From Reticulitermes lucifugus (lineage: Eukaryota > Arthropoda > Insecta > Blattodea > Rhinotermitidae): DNA of 64,000 nt. Position 1 is the stretch's first letter; every line of letters begins with the position of its first letter. Below the pieces are notes generated by a model. That model did no database searches. It saw only the letters and a list, made by a program, of their open reading frames with translations, and had not been told where the DNA came from. The position numbers and the translations under genes are program-made. This document shows, one piece after another, positions 1-11,496 of this stretch. The stretch lies in contig JAKCWW010000064.1 of assembly GCA_026260175.1 (NCBI GenBank), positions 81,479-145,478 of the forward strand. The letters run 5' to 3'.

Positions 1-1149
1 CCTACGACGGCCATCCTCAGGAAACACCCATCCCAGTTAGAAGACAGTAATGACGAATATTGTTAGGTCTGTAGTCTTCTTGGCAGCTTTCTTGTATTCG
101 AAGTAGGTGTGCAGAGCGCCAAAGAATGAGTAAACAAATCGCCAACAATATTACCACAGGAAGGACACGCTTACTTCTTACGGCCTGGAAGCGAATTCCC
201 AAGGCTCAACCCAATAGGTCCGAGGTTTCAGCTGTACAGGCGCCATGCCATGGGTCACCTGAAGGGTAATACTGCTGTCATCTCTCGCTTTTCGCTGGGA
301 TTACGCTCAAAGACTCCGAGACCCCCGCGAAAAGGAACAATCCGCACCTCCAAAAAAAAAAAACGTTTTAGTATTTTTAGTGACTGTTTTCTTTGCAAAA
401 ACACTGTGATGTAAGCTTTTTTTTTTTACTTTAACTCCATTAACATCATGCGGCATGGCTCGAAGACCTATTCGAGTCGTCGAACAGTTTTGATGCCCCT
501 ATCCACCGACGAGTCCGAGTGATGTATTTTCATTCTTGGGGCGAAACAGCGAAAAGCGAGGGATGACTGCATTACACATCAAGATACGTGACTTTCGAAA
601 GACGAACGCAGAAGGCCGTTACTCTACATACACTGTACGGTGTCACAACTTTAACCCGTCTACAGCCCACTGTCACCACCACTATGCTACACGCACCCAC
701 AACCTCATGTTTACATGGGCACCAAGGCGTAGCAGTTACCGCTTCTGCTGAACGCCCAAAGACGTTGCAGTGTAATGTCTCTTCGTTCACAGTCAAACTG
801 TAACATACATCAGAATTACATCTTCCTCACTGAAATATGACGTTCGAATAATGCGTCAAGGCCACATTCATCTTCAAACTTAACCTGACGTAACACTGGG
901 TTATTTACACTGACCAAAACGTGCGGCGCGCTGATGCAGACATTGAAGTTCTAATTTTCAGCTGGAAGAGGCTGAAGCGGATCCGTAAAAATCTGTGATT
1001 TGACTCTGTAGGAGTAAGTAAAAATTTTGATGGTCACTTGTAGTAGATGATATCCAGGCATGTATATCCAAGACGCTGCAGTCTATGTCTTCAGTGGGAA
1101 GTGGATCAAGTGCATTTCTAAGTAACTTTGTGATTTAACTTTAAAATGA
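1..1149. other. No gene recognised; poly-A and poly-T tracts
   Basis: I see no recognisable gene here. Small ORFs overlap on both strands around 536-803 without matching any family I know. A 12-base A run lies at 352-363 and an 11-base T run at 417-427. The last bases before the TA tract end in CCCTG followed by TA (1150-1156), which resembles the terminus of a TA-targeting DNA transposon, but I could not find a matching opposite end. Confidence 0.5.
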
Positions 1150-1159
1150 CCCTGTATAC

Positions 1160-1160
<1 letters not shown>

Positions 1161-1198
<38 letters not shown>

Positions 1199-1199
1199 T
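1161..1199. repeat. TA dinucleotide microsatellite
   Basis: An almost pure AT/TA tract of about 39 bases with one interrupting C near 1174. It directly follows a CCCTG-TA motif at 1150-1156. The same CAGGG end motif borders the TA tract at 42166-42200, where a hairpin MITE is inserted. TA tracts are preferred targets for TA-specific transposons. Confidence 0.9.
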
Positions 1200-2162
1200 G
1201 AACCAGACGCGAATAGCAGACTATTAGGACTGTAGGGATCGTTTCGAGAAAAGATCCAACTTACAAAACGACATGCATATCAATCATATCCCAGACAATG
1301 GACGTCTGCCATATTCATAAATCGGAACACCGTCATAACCGTTTAGAAGTTACAGTGTGACGAAGAGAGTACAGGAAACGGTCTCGGCTGTGAACGAAAC
1401 AGGGTCCCTTCAGAATAGGCAACAGAAGGAGAGTCCACCCAGCACAGTGTTAACTGTTATTAAGGACATTGTTCCAAGGCCAAATATAAGGACTTGGTGA
1501 ATACTGACTGCATATGACGTTTCCCATAAGCGGACGTTAAATAATGGGGTAATCGGAGGCGGATGATTGCGTCCTAATGCACTGACCTTCTCTCAACGAT
1601 AAGCTTAAGATGATCCGGGGTCAATTGGAATGACTGTGAAGGCCTAATTTTAATGTAACATCCAAGAATTCACAAAGGGGGATTGAGAAAATTCACAAAT
1701 AAATTCAGTGCGAAAAACACCCCACCCAATGTCAAGAGTCGAAATGGGTACCTCCCAGAGACTCATCAGCGGCATCTGCTATGGCGAATGGAAATCGCCA
1801 ACATTCCGGTTCCAAAACGCGCAACATCAGGAGCTATAACGGTCTACAGATGATGACGAAAATGACAACAGGCAAAACTACAGCTAGTTCTGCAGCCGGT
1901 AACATTGTTACTCACAGAACAAACCAAATATTAGGTCCCCACACAAGAATCAAATTCCTGTAATTAGGTACATACGGCCGTAAACATCATATTCCTGAAA
2001 TTAAATCGACTAACAGAACAAGAAACGGCCGCCAAAATGGAGAGTAGCTGCGAATATATTGAATAAGCAGTCGCGGACAGCTGGCAAGGGGTGGTCCTCC
2101 AGCTTGGGGGTTGGTCGAGGCGCTAACAACTCATCACCCTAAGAACTTCCCACGCTACGAAC
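1200..2162. other. Unassigned stretch
   Basis: No known gene, RNA or repeat is visible to me. The only ORF of note is 60 codons (1781-1963) and it has no recognisable motif. Confidence 0.4.
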
Positions 2163-2320
2163 CATTTCAGAGAACCTCAAACTCAGGCTCAGGATAGTTC
2201 GGCGAGCTCTTGCGAATGCGGTAACAAACCTCCGGGTTTCATAAGCTGGGGGAAATTTCTTGACTCGCTGAATGCCTATTAGCTTCTCGATGACTCTGCT
2301 CCACGGAGTTAACAGTACAA
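2163..2320 (-). repeat. Fragment of abundant pseudo-coding repeat
   Basis: Read on the minus strand this fragment encodes a broken reading with the motif EKLIGIQRVKKFP followed by ETRRFVTAFARAR. This matches a very common dispersed repeat of insect genomes whose remembered consensus contains EKLTVTQLVKKFPAFYGTRR. Related fragments occur on the same strand at 33226-33324 and 45782-45893, and a longer copy lies at 15340-15795. In-window similarity to the 45.8 kb copy is visible directly in the DNA: an AACCTYCGGGTTYCATAA core, then a GARATTTCTT block and a CTGAATG block. It is not a functional gene. The repeat class is not known to me. Confidence 0.7.
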
Positions 2321-5240
2321 GTGTCGCTACAAGGATTTCAGATAACCACCCTGTATTCTGAACTCACATGGTCTGTCCCGTATTTGCGCTTTTAAGACAA
2401 CTCCGCGTAGTAACCTGGCAATTTATACGCTGGTGAAAATGAATACAACACCTTCAAGTCCAAATCCCTACATTATCAATCCGAAACAGAAGTGACTGCC
2501 GGTTTACAAAAGCACTGTAACAGCAATGGCGGCACATGTTCATGGCATGGAGCAGCAACAGGACATACAGCGCCCCACGCCCTGAACTGATGCCACACAA
2601 CGACACTCCGTATGCCCTTAATTACGGAACGACTTTCATTGGTATGAATCAAGAAACTATCATCACTGCCTAGCACGAGGGAAACATGCATTGTAAACCG
2701 TGTCAATCAATACAGCTGGACAATTTTGTCCGGCACAGAAACTTAAAATAAACATTAGCTTTTATAAACCCTCATAAATAAACATAACCTACTTCCTCTT
2801 ACATGGATACGAAACAGGGGCATTATACAGTTGTCCGCAACATATTCAATCATACTCTGTACGTGGCTAAGACCTGGATTCATGTCACCGGACGCAGCAA
2901 AACCCCGATCAATGTTCAGAAAACGACCCTATCGCACAGGGCAATGAGCAAACAGAAGAAAGTGTCCGTGGGCCCGACATACCTCGCATCGATCCTGACC
3001 TATACAGTAGTTTATAAAATAAAGCGTTGACAACACTTGACAATGGAAGTAATAACAGAGTTCAGGAATCATTTTACGGTGCATATTTAGGCCCTTAAAT
3101 GACAATACTAGCGCAGCCTGCTGTTTTCGGTGTAAATTACATTTCTATTCAAACAGGTACAATTATTAAATTATGTGACACAGAAATTTCTTGTAACGGG
3201 GAACTGAGCACTGAAGAACGGGCGGCGTCATCGGTCGCTATTCAACAACGGCGTCAAACGCTCTACGGCAAGAACTCCAGCGATAGGAAAACGCCATATA
3301 TTATAATTCAGACATTCGCACAAACTACGAGGAAAAATTTGCTGTGCCGATTGAAAAACAGCAAGATACTAAAGAACAGTGAAACACGAAGAGTGCACCA
3401 AAAACTGGAGAAGTTTACGCGCTGAAGAAAGAAGCGTTACGATACACAATCAGTCCAGATTCGAACAGTGAACCGTTCAACAGAAAGCTAAAACACGCCG
3501 TCCTGACCACAGTTTTGGATTTACGGCCAACTAACGTAGAACAGCTACATCCTTTGACATTTTCCCAATGTGAAAGGCAATATTGTTTACAAATTTCACA
3601 TGCAGATGTAGTCAAAAACTTCCCACACCATATCAATCGGATTTAAAGCCAGCGGAAAATCACACAGAACGCTGAAATCTGTTTCAAATACACTAACACG
3701 CTAACATTTATTTGGACGCGAAATATTTAATAATGTACAGCGGTATAAAACTTTAATCCACAGTCCGGGACGACAGCGATTAGTGTACTACCGGAAACCA
3801 ACACACGTTTTCAAACTAATAGAATACCAGTTATCAAAACCACGGTACAGTGGATCACAACCAGAATTTGGGAAATTTCCACCTGGTACCTTTGCCCACA
3901 CAATGCATTTGTGTGTTTGGTATGGATCTCGGAACAAACAACGGTATTACCCCGTGCGGCATTAACTGATTGGTTTTCATAACCAAGATGGAGGGTGTTG
4001 GACTGCGCTATACGAACTGAATCTAAATATAATTCTCGTTAATCTTAGCCTTTAAAGAGTTAATTCTACCAAATAAGCAAATGAGCAGACCGTGTCTTCA
4101 ATAATGCAGGTGTGTAACAGCTCAGCAGAGAATTCAAAGTCTAACACACATGAACCATGAAAGATATCCAAAGCATATAACAGACGGCTAAAGGTGTTCT
4201 AAGGGGCGAAAGCATCGCTACAACGCAACAAGACGTACCAGTAAAGCTCCACAATCTGACCTAAGTCTTCACTCCGGAGATAACGGACAGCGCCAGCACA
4301 ATACAATTAGGAGATATCACAGCTCCCTTCCTGGAAATGAATCTCACGTCTACTTGAAGGGACGCCACTTTACTCAGGCATCACAAGCAATTCCTATAAA
4401 CATGCCCAAAAAGTCATTCACGCATAGCAAAACATAAATTATACGTACATGGTCGAAGGAACGCAAAGGTGGGCATGAACATGTCTACCAATCTCTACGA
4501 AACGTACTGTAACAACGGATTTTTGAAGTAGTGTACACAAAAACAATTCCTCGACAATACGTCCGTCAGCGAACTATCAAGCTACAAATCGATCACGAAG
4601 AACTCGACGGCACTCAAGTGAGGTGGCACGGGAACATACGTACTGCATTGCAAAAGAGGTTGCTGACAAACTGCGGGACAAGTGGCTCTAGCCTGAATAC
4701 CAATCATCAGAGACCTGTCCATGTCACTCACAGGCTCAGGGTCGCACAGACAATCTACGGAAGTGACCTCATTCGGGATCAATACCGACAGCACGTGTTC
4801 TCTGGGGACAGTAATTGTGATGCAATACCCGCTGCATCCCACTAACAGACACAAAACAAAGCACCTATAATTATGAGCCTCATTAGTCAGGTAATTCAAT
4901 GGCAGGACAATCAAGAGGTCTATTCTCCGGCAGAGGTGGAATTCTCTTCACCACCGAATTCAGACCAGCTGAAGCAAAGTGTAAGGAGTCCCGTTGGTAA
5001 AACGGCCGGATCATGAAGCTGCATCTGCCGTTGAAGATAAAGACCACCTGCGCTTACACCGTCACGAATCCATACGCCTTAATGGTAAGGTAATAGTCGC
5101 AATTTTGACACATCTTGTATCTGCGACGACTCGTTTGTTCTGTTGTTTCACAAGAACGTTAACTACAGAAAAGGTCTACGACGATGAATGAAACGACCTG
5201 AGCCAGGAGTCGCGCACAACCTGCCTTCGACAACAGTAAG
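2321..5240. other. Unassigned stretch
   Basis: ORFs up to about 110 codons occur (3099-3425 plus, 4531-4845 plus, 4582-4914 minus). They overlap on opposite strands, lack recognisable motifs and look like chance ORFs. No repeat family found elsewhere in the window was recognised here. Confidence 0.4.
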
Positions 5241-5252
5241 AGCAGAAACTGA

Positions 5253-5295
5253 TATCGATAAATCGCTACGTATCGATACGTTTCCGATATCGATA
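5253..5295. promoter_or_regulatory. Cluster of three TATCGATA (DRE-type) sites
   Basis: The palindromic octamer TATCGATA occurs three times in 43 bases: 5253-5260, 5271-5278 and 5288-5295. The start-to-start spacings are 18 and 17 bases. The middle copy sits inside a perfect 14-base palindrome, ACGTATCGATACGT (5268-5281). In Drosophila this octamer is the DNA replication-related element bound by DREF, and its CGATA halves are bound by BEAF-32. Such clusters mark housekeeping promoters and domain boundaries. The DNA immediately downstream (5310-5480) is visibly richer in CpG than its surroundings. Function in this organism is inference. Confidence 0.45.
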
Positions 5296-5324
5296 AAGGT
5301 TTCTGCGTCTCGGCACTCGAGACA

Positions 5325-5549
5325 ATGCTTGGGAGCATACAATTACTTCTGTTGATACTTCGCGGAGAGGCGGGGACGGATCCATCGCCTCTGCGCTTGG
5401 CAGTGCTCATTACAAATTCGCGTTCGGAGCATTTCGCACAGGCGCCCGGGAAGCCGAACTCGCAGCCATACCTTACACGTGATACACAAAATGCGTCACA
5501 AATCGACGTGAAAATCAAGTGTGTTGCGTGCGAATTCTCTGGAGACTGA
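5325..5549 (+). CDS. Small ORF downstream of the TATCGATA cluster, hypothetical
   Basis: A 74-codon ORF begins with ATG about 30 bases after the last TATCGATA site. It starts MLGSIQLLLLILRGEAG, a short hydrophobic run that could resemble a signal peptide, and continues as a polar stretch. I recognise no family. An antisense ORF of 119 codons (5159-5518 minus) overlaps it, so at least one of the two is a chance ORF. The only support is its position in CpG-rich DNA next to promoter-like sites. I treat it as a weak candidate for a first exon or leader peptide. Confidence 0.1.
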   Translation: MLGSIQLLLLILRGEAGTDPSPLRLAVLITNSRSEHFAQAPGKPNSQPYLTRDTQNASQIDVKIKCVACEFSGD

Positions 5550-5595
5550 GAACCATCACTAAAACCTCAAATTCAAGCAGTCTGCATCCGGTCTA

Positions 5596-5905
5596 CAGCG
5601 GCAAAGGTAAAGATCGGTTATCTTTCTGTACACCATGAAGGTACAGGGAAGAGGAAAGGTATAGCACCACACATTAATAACCTCTGCACTAGATGGAGGT
5701 GAGTGGTTAGTCTCAGGGCAACGCGGCTTTACCTCGCGGAACGTGTCCTCGGTACCCACTGAATAAGAAAATGCGTGAGCCCCAGAACTCGTCTCCACGT
5801 TCAAGAGAAGAGATAAATAAAATCTCTTGCCTGTGCCGTGAACACAGCCGCGATTCCTCGGACGTCCAGCCCCCACCTAGTTACTATACCGACTGCGCAA
5901 CCCCG
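5596..5905 (-). mobile_element. tRNA-derived SINE, family 1, diverged copy with internal insertion
   Basis: The right end, read on the minus strand, has the tRNA-like head shared by family 1: a TGCGCAGTCGGTATAG box A-like segment, then GGCTGGACG, then a degraded box B. The body shares the segment around TACCCACTG (about 5754-5762) and the run of TTAACCTC-like and GGTAAAG-like blocks seen at 6011-6278 and 12881-13164. An extra 60-70 bases, including AGAGATAAATAAAATCTCTT, interrupts the middle. It lies directly beside a second copy in the same orientation. Confidence 0.6.
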
Positions 5906-5949
5906 TTAATAAACACAGCAGTGCTTACTTTCATATCAACAGGCAGTGC

Positions 5950-6360
5950 ATGACACTGGCCGACGTAAGTAATGTCGGAAGCACCCACTTTGGGTCAACA
6001 ACGTATAAACAAGTTCACCCTAGAACGGACCATGAACCTGCAGAGGGGGAGCAGAGGTGTAGCTATACTGTTTCTTTAACCTCGGCGACAGATGAGGGGT
6101 GGCCACGCCATGGCGGATTTACCCCCGCGAAAGAAACGCGGTACCCACTGTACAGGAGGCAGGGTGGGCTCCAGGGCCGGTCTGGACGGGTGAGAAAAAT
6201 CTCGCCCCCACCGGGATTTGATCCCCGGACCGTCCAGCCCATAGCCAGAAGTTACACTGACTACGCTATCTTGGCCCATAAACGTATACATATGGTTAAC
6301 TTAAGAAAGCCTGACACTACTACGCGGGCCCAAAACATTCTTCTCATCACCAATGAGTAA
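5950..6360 (+). other. Chance ORF across a SINE
   Basis: A 136-codon ORF runs through the SINE at 6011-6278. Its middle third is simply SINE sequence read through, as in [20 protein letters not shown]. Homologous ORFs appear in the other family-1 copies, so the openness reflects the repeat and not a gene. Confidence 0.6.
6011..6278 (-). mobile_element. tRNA-derived SINE, family 1
   Basis: On the minus strand this starts GGGCCAAGATAGCGTAGTCAG (box A-like), followed by GGCTGGACGGTCC and the box-B-like GGGATCAAATCCC. The body reads through CCGTCCAGACCGGCC and GTACAGTGGGTACC and ends with a CCTAGGGTGAAC-like tail. It aligns along its whole length with 12881-13164 and with the shorter copies at 15181-15294 and 60732-60985. 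RNA polymerase III promoter boxes in a tRNA-like head are the defining mark of this SINE type. I cannot name the family or its partner LINE. Confidence 0.8.
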
Positions 6361-8151
6361 AAGGTTGAAGGTAATTTGAGACGCACCTTTATAAGCATAC
6401 ATCAGAAGTATTATCCATTTTACATAGATTTGTATTTAGATTTGTTTATGAACTATCCGGACAAAGATAAAAGCCCTTTTATCCCAGAACTAAATGTTCA
6501 ACAACAGCACCATAACACACAACACGCTTGTGTATTAAAGCGTTTTTCTCAGGCTTGTAGCAAAACATGTCAGATGCACACAATGAACAACTCTAATTAG
6601 TCAAAGCCTGACAATTATAATTCATACACATGGCACAGATCATTCAGCTCGCCATGAAGTGAATGAATCGGAAGAGAACGGCCAGAACCAACTTCAGACA
6701 GGTTAATTTACACATACTCTTTGAAATCGAACGAACCAGCGGTCCGGACTCTTGCATAACAAAGTTGGTATTACACGCTCTGCTAACAAAATTGCATGAA
6801 TCACACAGTACAACAAAGCACGTGAAAATTTTTACTCATGCTATCACAGCCATAATGAGCAATTTGAATATCAATAGCCATGAAAATATAAACCATTTGC
6901 TGAGTTTGATTCGCTGAGTGTGTGAAATTAATAACTCCAATAGTACGTGCCAAAATCATTAGTAACTGAGGGCTCTACGTAAAAGCGAGAGTAAGCATAC
7001 GCCCCAAACGTGTTCACAATACGGAAATCAAGTATCGCACGCACGCACACACACAGACGCCTATAACGAGTGAACCACGGAATTTGTCTGCGATTATTAT
7101 GAAGTTGAACACATACTCGTTGTAGAATTATACCTTCCACGGAACAAAACTTGCCATAATTTTAACGTGAAGTATGTTTAAATCATGCGTACAACGGCAC
7201 ACTTCACATACAAAAATAAGAATCCAGGACATGTGCAGTCTCTAGATCCTCCACTAGTTCTGCTTTCGAATATTTACTTGTAGTAATAATAATTTACTGA
7301 GGTGGGACAACCTACCGATTAACACCGGGTTATAACGGTGTTAGCTCTTCGCCAACAGATACATATCATATTTAAATCTCTTATCCTGTTAAACCACTTT
7401 GTCTAAATATCTGATCAAATTTCTTATTTTAGCTCATTAGTACGCCTACATCTTAATAATTCTCGAATTGCTAGTTTCTGGACAGCGCAGTCCTCTTCAC
7501 CTGAACACCACAGGCATCTTCCTTTATCTCCCTCCTAACGTCTTTCTTCAACTTCCACACACCTGCTAGTAACCACGTTATTCCACTAGCAGCAGTGGTA
7601 GCAGTATAGAGAAATCCCTAACGTAAAAGGATTAAGCCGACTCAAATACGAATTGAGCTAGGTGAGTAAATTTGGCAACAAAATGTTCTATGACAACCAA
7701 AAACAGTAGAACAGTAAGATTCCAATCGTTTCCACCTACAATCGAAGAAAAATGTGACGTAGTTACCGTCAAGAAATACGAACTTAAAGCTAAGATCGTG
7801 TTAAGGCAACTGATACAAAAACTTCAACCTCCACAGTAAGTATCAGATTAAGTCTGCACAGATTACACTATCATGTTTTTTGGCTCCGTTGTCAGAACCC
7901 CAAATAGTGTCTCGAGGACCAGAACAACATTTAATGCTATTTTCGTGTGTGACAGGATTGCTGGACTCACAAAATGCAATTGCATATACAGTGCCCGGAA
8001 AATGTTTTACAGTTTAAAGACGGTGTGACGTGGCAGACAAACGATGTTCGCGCCTTTGTAGGGCCTCGGGAGTTAAGTTCGTGAGAAAATTGATTTAACG
8101 AAGCTGCTGAGTACTCAGATTATATGGTGCAGATAGTAGATGAATGAGTAC
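6280..8151. other. Unassigned AT-rich stretch
   Basis: No gene recognised. ORFs reach 84 codons (6663-6917 plus) with no motif. A short imperfect CA-rich tract lies near 7037-7056. Confidence 0.4.
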
Positions 8152-8291
8152 GGAGTATTGGTGGACGGGTATTGACAGGGAGACAAACTCGCCCCGGTGC
8201 CACTTTGTCCACCACAAACCCCACACGGTCTTGCCTGGGATCGATCCCTAACCTCAAGAGTGACAGGTTGGCGACCAACCGTCTGGGCCAT
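8152..8291 (-). mobile_element. SINE-like repeat, family 2
   Basis: The plus strand shows the blocks TTGACAGGGAGACAAACTC, GCCACTTTGTCCACCACAAA, CCCACACGG and TGGGATCGATCCC, then GACAGGTTGGCGACC and GTCTGGGCC. The same block order occurs at 42013-42150 and, degraded, at 62570-62695. Read on the minus strand, GGCCCAGACGG is a tRNA-like head and GGGATCGATCCCA is box-B-like. This is a second tRNA-derived SINE family, distinct in sequence from family 1. Confidence 0.65.
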
Positions 8292-10900
8292 AACACAGCA
8301 CATCATGGTTTCGCACGATCACGAAAAAAAAATCAATCAGCAGCACGCTGTATGCTACAGCGCTGCAGAATGCCCTGTGCAAGCAGTCACGCTACTCCAG
8401 CAACAAAACCCGGTACATGAAGCAATCATTGGCTGCAGCGAAGCTTCTCCCCGCAACACTTGATAAGGCACCAATACGGACACTGCAAGTATTAAAGATT
8501 CGATACTTGGCCGCCACCACCTAAAGTTAGACATTGCGCATGGAGAAAATCCAGTTACACACTGCCGAAAACAGGAAATTCTTCGGAAAATTGCCACTGC
8601 GACTATCCAACACGAACCCTGAAGCAGACTTTGGGAAAAGCCAGTACCACTGCAGATTATGAATAAATGACATTTCATGCCTGTTCTTTGTTTTGACGTC
8701 CTGAAGTTTGTCCAAGAATTTCAGATACACCCTGCGTACATGCACACGTACATAGGTCTACGTACTTACATACATACGGACATACGTAAAATGGATTGCA
8801 TATTTATAACCTACAGTATTAAACCAATTATATTATTTTGTGAAGTTTTGAAAATGTCTCCAGTTCCAGTGCAAATTTATGCTATAAACCTCACTCGTGA
8901 AGTCTGTCCCAGCATTTTAGCTACAGCCTGTATTCTTGGACAAGATAGGCAATCCTGGCCACTCTGTACAGACGATACAGCACGCTGATGCACCAGGCCT
9001 TCCTAAGGGCTGCAGTCATTTATTCGCCAAACCTTTCCGAATAGTTGTCCATCATTCTCAGCGAAGCAGGAATGAAACCACGTAAGAGAACCACGAAAAC
9101 CTGAAACGGATGTTAGAACACCGTATGGTCTAGAATGTCTGTTAAGTCGGAAACCTTTCTTAGAAACGGCATTTGATTAGACAGAAAACACAGAACTTTG
9201 CAAATCGCTTGTCTAAATATCATTTGGAAAACTAGGTGTCGTTTAAGTGCTAAGACACAGTCTACTCTTCTAGAGTGTCTCGTAATTCACGGTATACACT
9301 AACAACGAATTCGATTTGACACCGATCAACACCTAAGGCCAGGATTCCTGCACAATTGCACTGCAAACGGAAGCAGAAAACAAGAATTAACAGCACTCTA
9401 GAGAATCACGTCAGCAGCAGCGTCACAGCTCATACAATTGCCACTGTGTGTCGTAACGTGAAATAAATCTGAGGTATGTCAACAACAATTTATTGCATCA
9501 TAAATTACTTGTAGCGTTGTGAGGGTAGTCAAATCCAGGTTACGATGTGCCGAACATAACACATAAGGGAAACGGGGTGTGGTCAGAATATCTGATTGGG
9601 AAACATACTGGAAAACATCTACATGGAACGCTAAGCACATGGGAGGACAGTACTAACCTTAATCTTAAAGAAACAGATTGTAAGGACAAAAAGTGATCGC
9701 AGCTGGGTAGCTGGGTCCACTTGTTGGTTTCGGAATGAGCAATACTGAATCGCTAGGTTAGTGTTACCAGATATGACAACACGCCTCCTGTAATCTCAGT
9801 ACACAATTACGGAAACCTTTACACAGGAAATTCAGAGCGTCGCGACGCGTTTCGTATGCAGGAATTGCTAAATGGACCAGGGAATGTCCTTACTTACCCG
9901 CCTCATAATTTTGAGCGTCCATCGGAACTTAATGCATGTACCAGGTAGGGTGGGGGGCGGCACGGATATCTAAGCAAAAAATTACATTGCTCCCCTCGAT
10001 AAAGTACTCTGAATACGCTAGTAATCCTGAAAAAGGGCACCCGCGTATCCTGTTGTCCAAACCGCCTGCCGAAAAATCTTGTGGTTCTCAACGTAACGGT
10101 TCCATATTGTTACTGCTTACATTTCAGAGGGGTGAAGGAAATAGGCTTATCTGCCAGACTTCTGTAACACACAGTCATAATAGGGAACAAGGTCAAATCG
10201 TGCAGGATAACACTGGTCAGTATCATCGCGCACAACTACACATCACTTATGCTAATCGGGTCTGTTATTTATCAACACCGTAACACCAGGACTAAGGAAT
10301 ACGTTAACAACCCTCGTTACCGTGCCGTTAACAGGACGGTTCCTACCTCATCCGCTCCGGCGAATTATACTAGACCAGCCACCACAGACACCTCGCACAG
10401 ACAGCAGACACCAACCAGACGAAAATACAAGTATACATCTCTTTAATGCTGACGCTAATCTAAACAGCTTGCGACGGACGGATGGAGAGACAAAACAAAC
10501 CCGGATGTCAACACAAAGCAGGCGAAAATAAACAGAAAAGGAGAAGTTTCCGTCAATACCTTAGTTTTATCTACCTACTCAGTACGCTGTTAACTCAATG
10601 GAAGTTTGAAGGCGGGAATAAATGAGGGATGCAGTTCGGCTGATAGACTCTGAATGGAGGTGGGTGAGATTACCTTATAGATTACTGCGTAACTAAGCCT
10701 GACATACCAGTATTCCAATCTTGTAAAACACTATTTCAAACCCACGTTCATTATGCATGAGGAAGTAGGACGGATCTTCCTTTTTACCTCCGCAGACGAA
10801 CAGAATCGCAGATAAGTTTGTTGCCGGTGCACTAATGTAATAAGTAAGCAACGTCAGGCCAGTTCAAAAGTATACTCTCAGGGAGTCTTACTCAGTCATC
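8292..10900. other. Unassigned stretch
   Basis: ORFs of 102-115 codons occur (8355-8678 minus, 8677-8988 plus, 9936-10283 plus) without known motifs. A run of imperfect CATACGTA-like repeats lies at 8742-8788. Nothing here matches the repeat families seen elsewhere in the window. Confidence 0.35.
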
Positions 10901-10901
10901 G

Positions 10902-11494
10902 TTAATCAGAGCTGTCAGTATATCCAATTATTGCTCTACAACAGTAACCGTAGAAGTCCTGCAAGAAAGCTATCGTTGTTTTCGCAGTATGGACAGTCGC
11001 CCCATCTTGCTGAAACCAGCAACCCCTTTCATTCGTTTCCAGCAGAACAATAAATTGCGCCAAAAGATTCGGATAACTTTCCGCGGTAATTCTCTCTTCA
11101 ATGAACAATGTTCCCACAATTTGTTTTCGAGACAGCGCGCACCAACACCAATGTCTGACGAATGCCTAGGATTTTCACGCAGCGCATGTGTGTTTTCAGC
11201 ACTCCATATTCTACTGTTTTGACTACTGATGTATCCACTCAAGTGGACCATGTTTCGTCCGTAGAAATCAAACTGTACAGCACACAAACCCCATCTTGTG
11301 AAGACATCATGCTGTCGATCACAGAATTGCCGCGCAACTGGTAGATGACAAAACGTAAGCAACGCAGTGAACTTGTGCTGAACGACTCAGCAATTGTTGG
11401 AAGTGTCAACTGCAGCGTGGAGGGGGCAGCTTCTTATATGCTCGTTGCAGTATCTATACATTTCTACATGTTGCGTCTTATACGGTTCGCCCTG
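10902..11494 (-). pseudogene. Broken mariner-type (DDE/IS630-like) transposase fragment
   Basis: Two overlapping minus-strand frames together give a transposase core. One frame (ORF 10970-11362) carries HLSGYISSQNSRIWSAENTH, the region around the first catalytic acid. The other (ORF 10902-11117) carries GTLFIEERITAESYPNLL and then WFQQDGATVHTA, which includes the second catalytic Asp, and TIAFLQDFYG. A frameshift near 11100-11130 separates them. Coding then degrades right after FLQDFYG, so the third acid is missing. At the presumed 5' side, CAGGGCGAACCGTATAAG reads leftward from 11494 beside a TA, which could be a terminal inverted repeat, but no matching partner was found. It belongs to the Tc1/mariner superfamily as known from many insects. 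It is clearly inactive. Confidence 0.85.
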
Positions 11495-11496
11495 TA

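Noticed and set aside
1150-2360. CCCTGTA motifs near 1150 and 2350 considered as ends of one DNA transposon
   Set aside because: Both face the same way and adjacent sequences do not form an inverted repeat.
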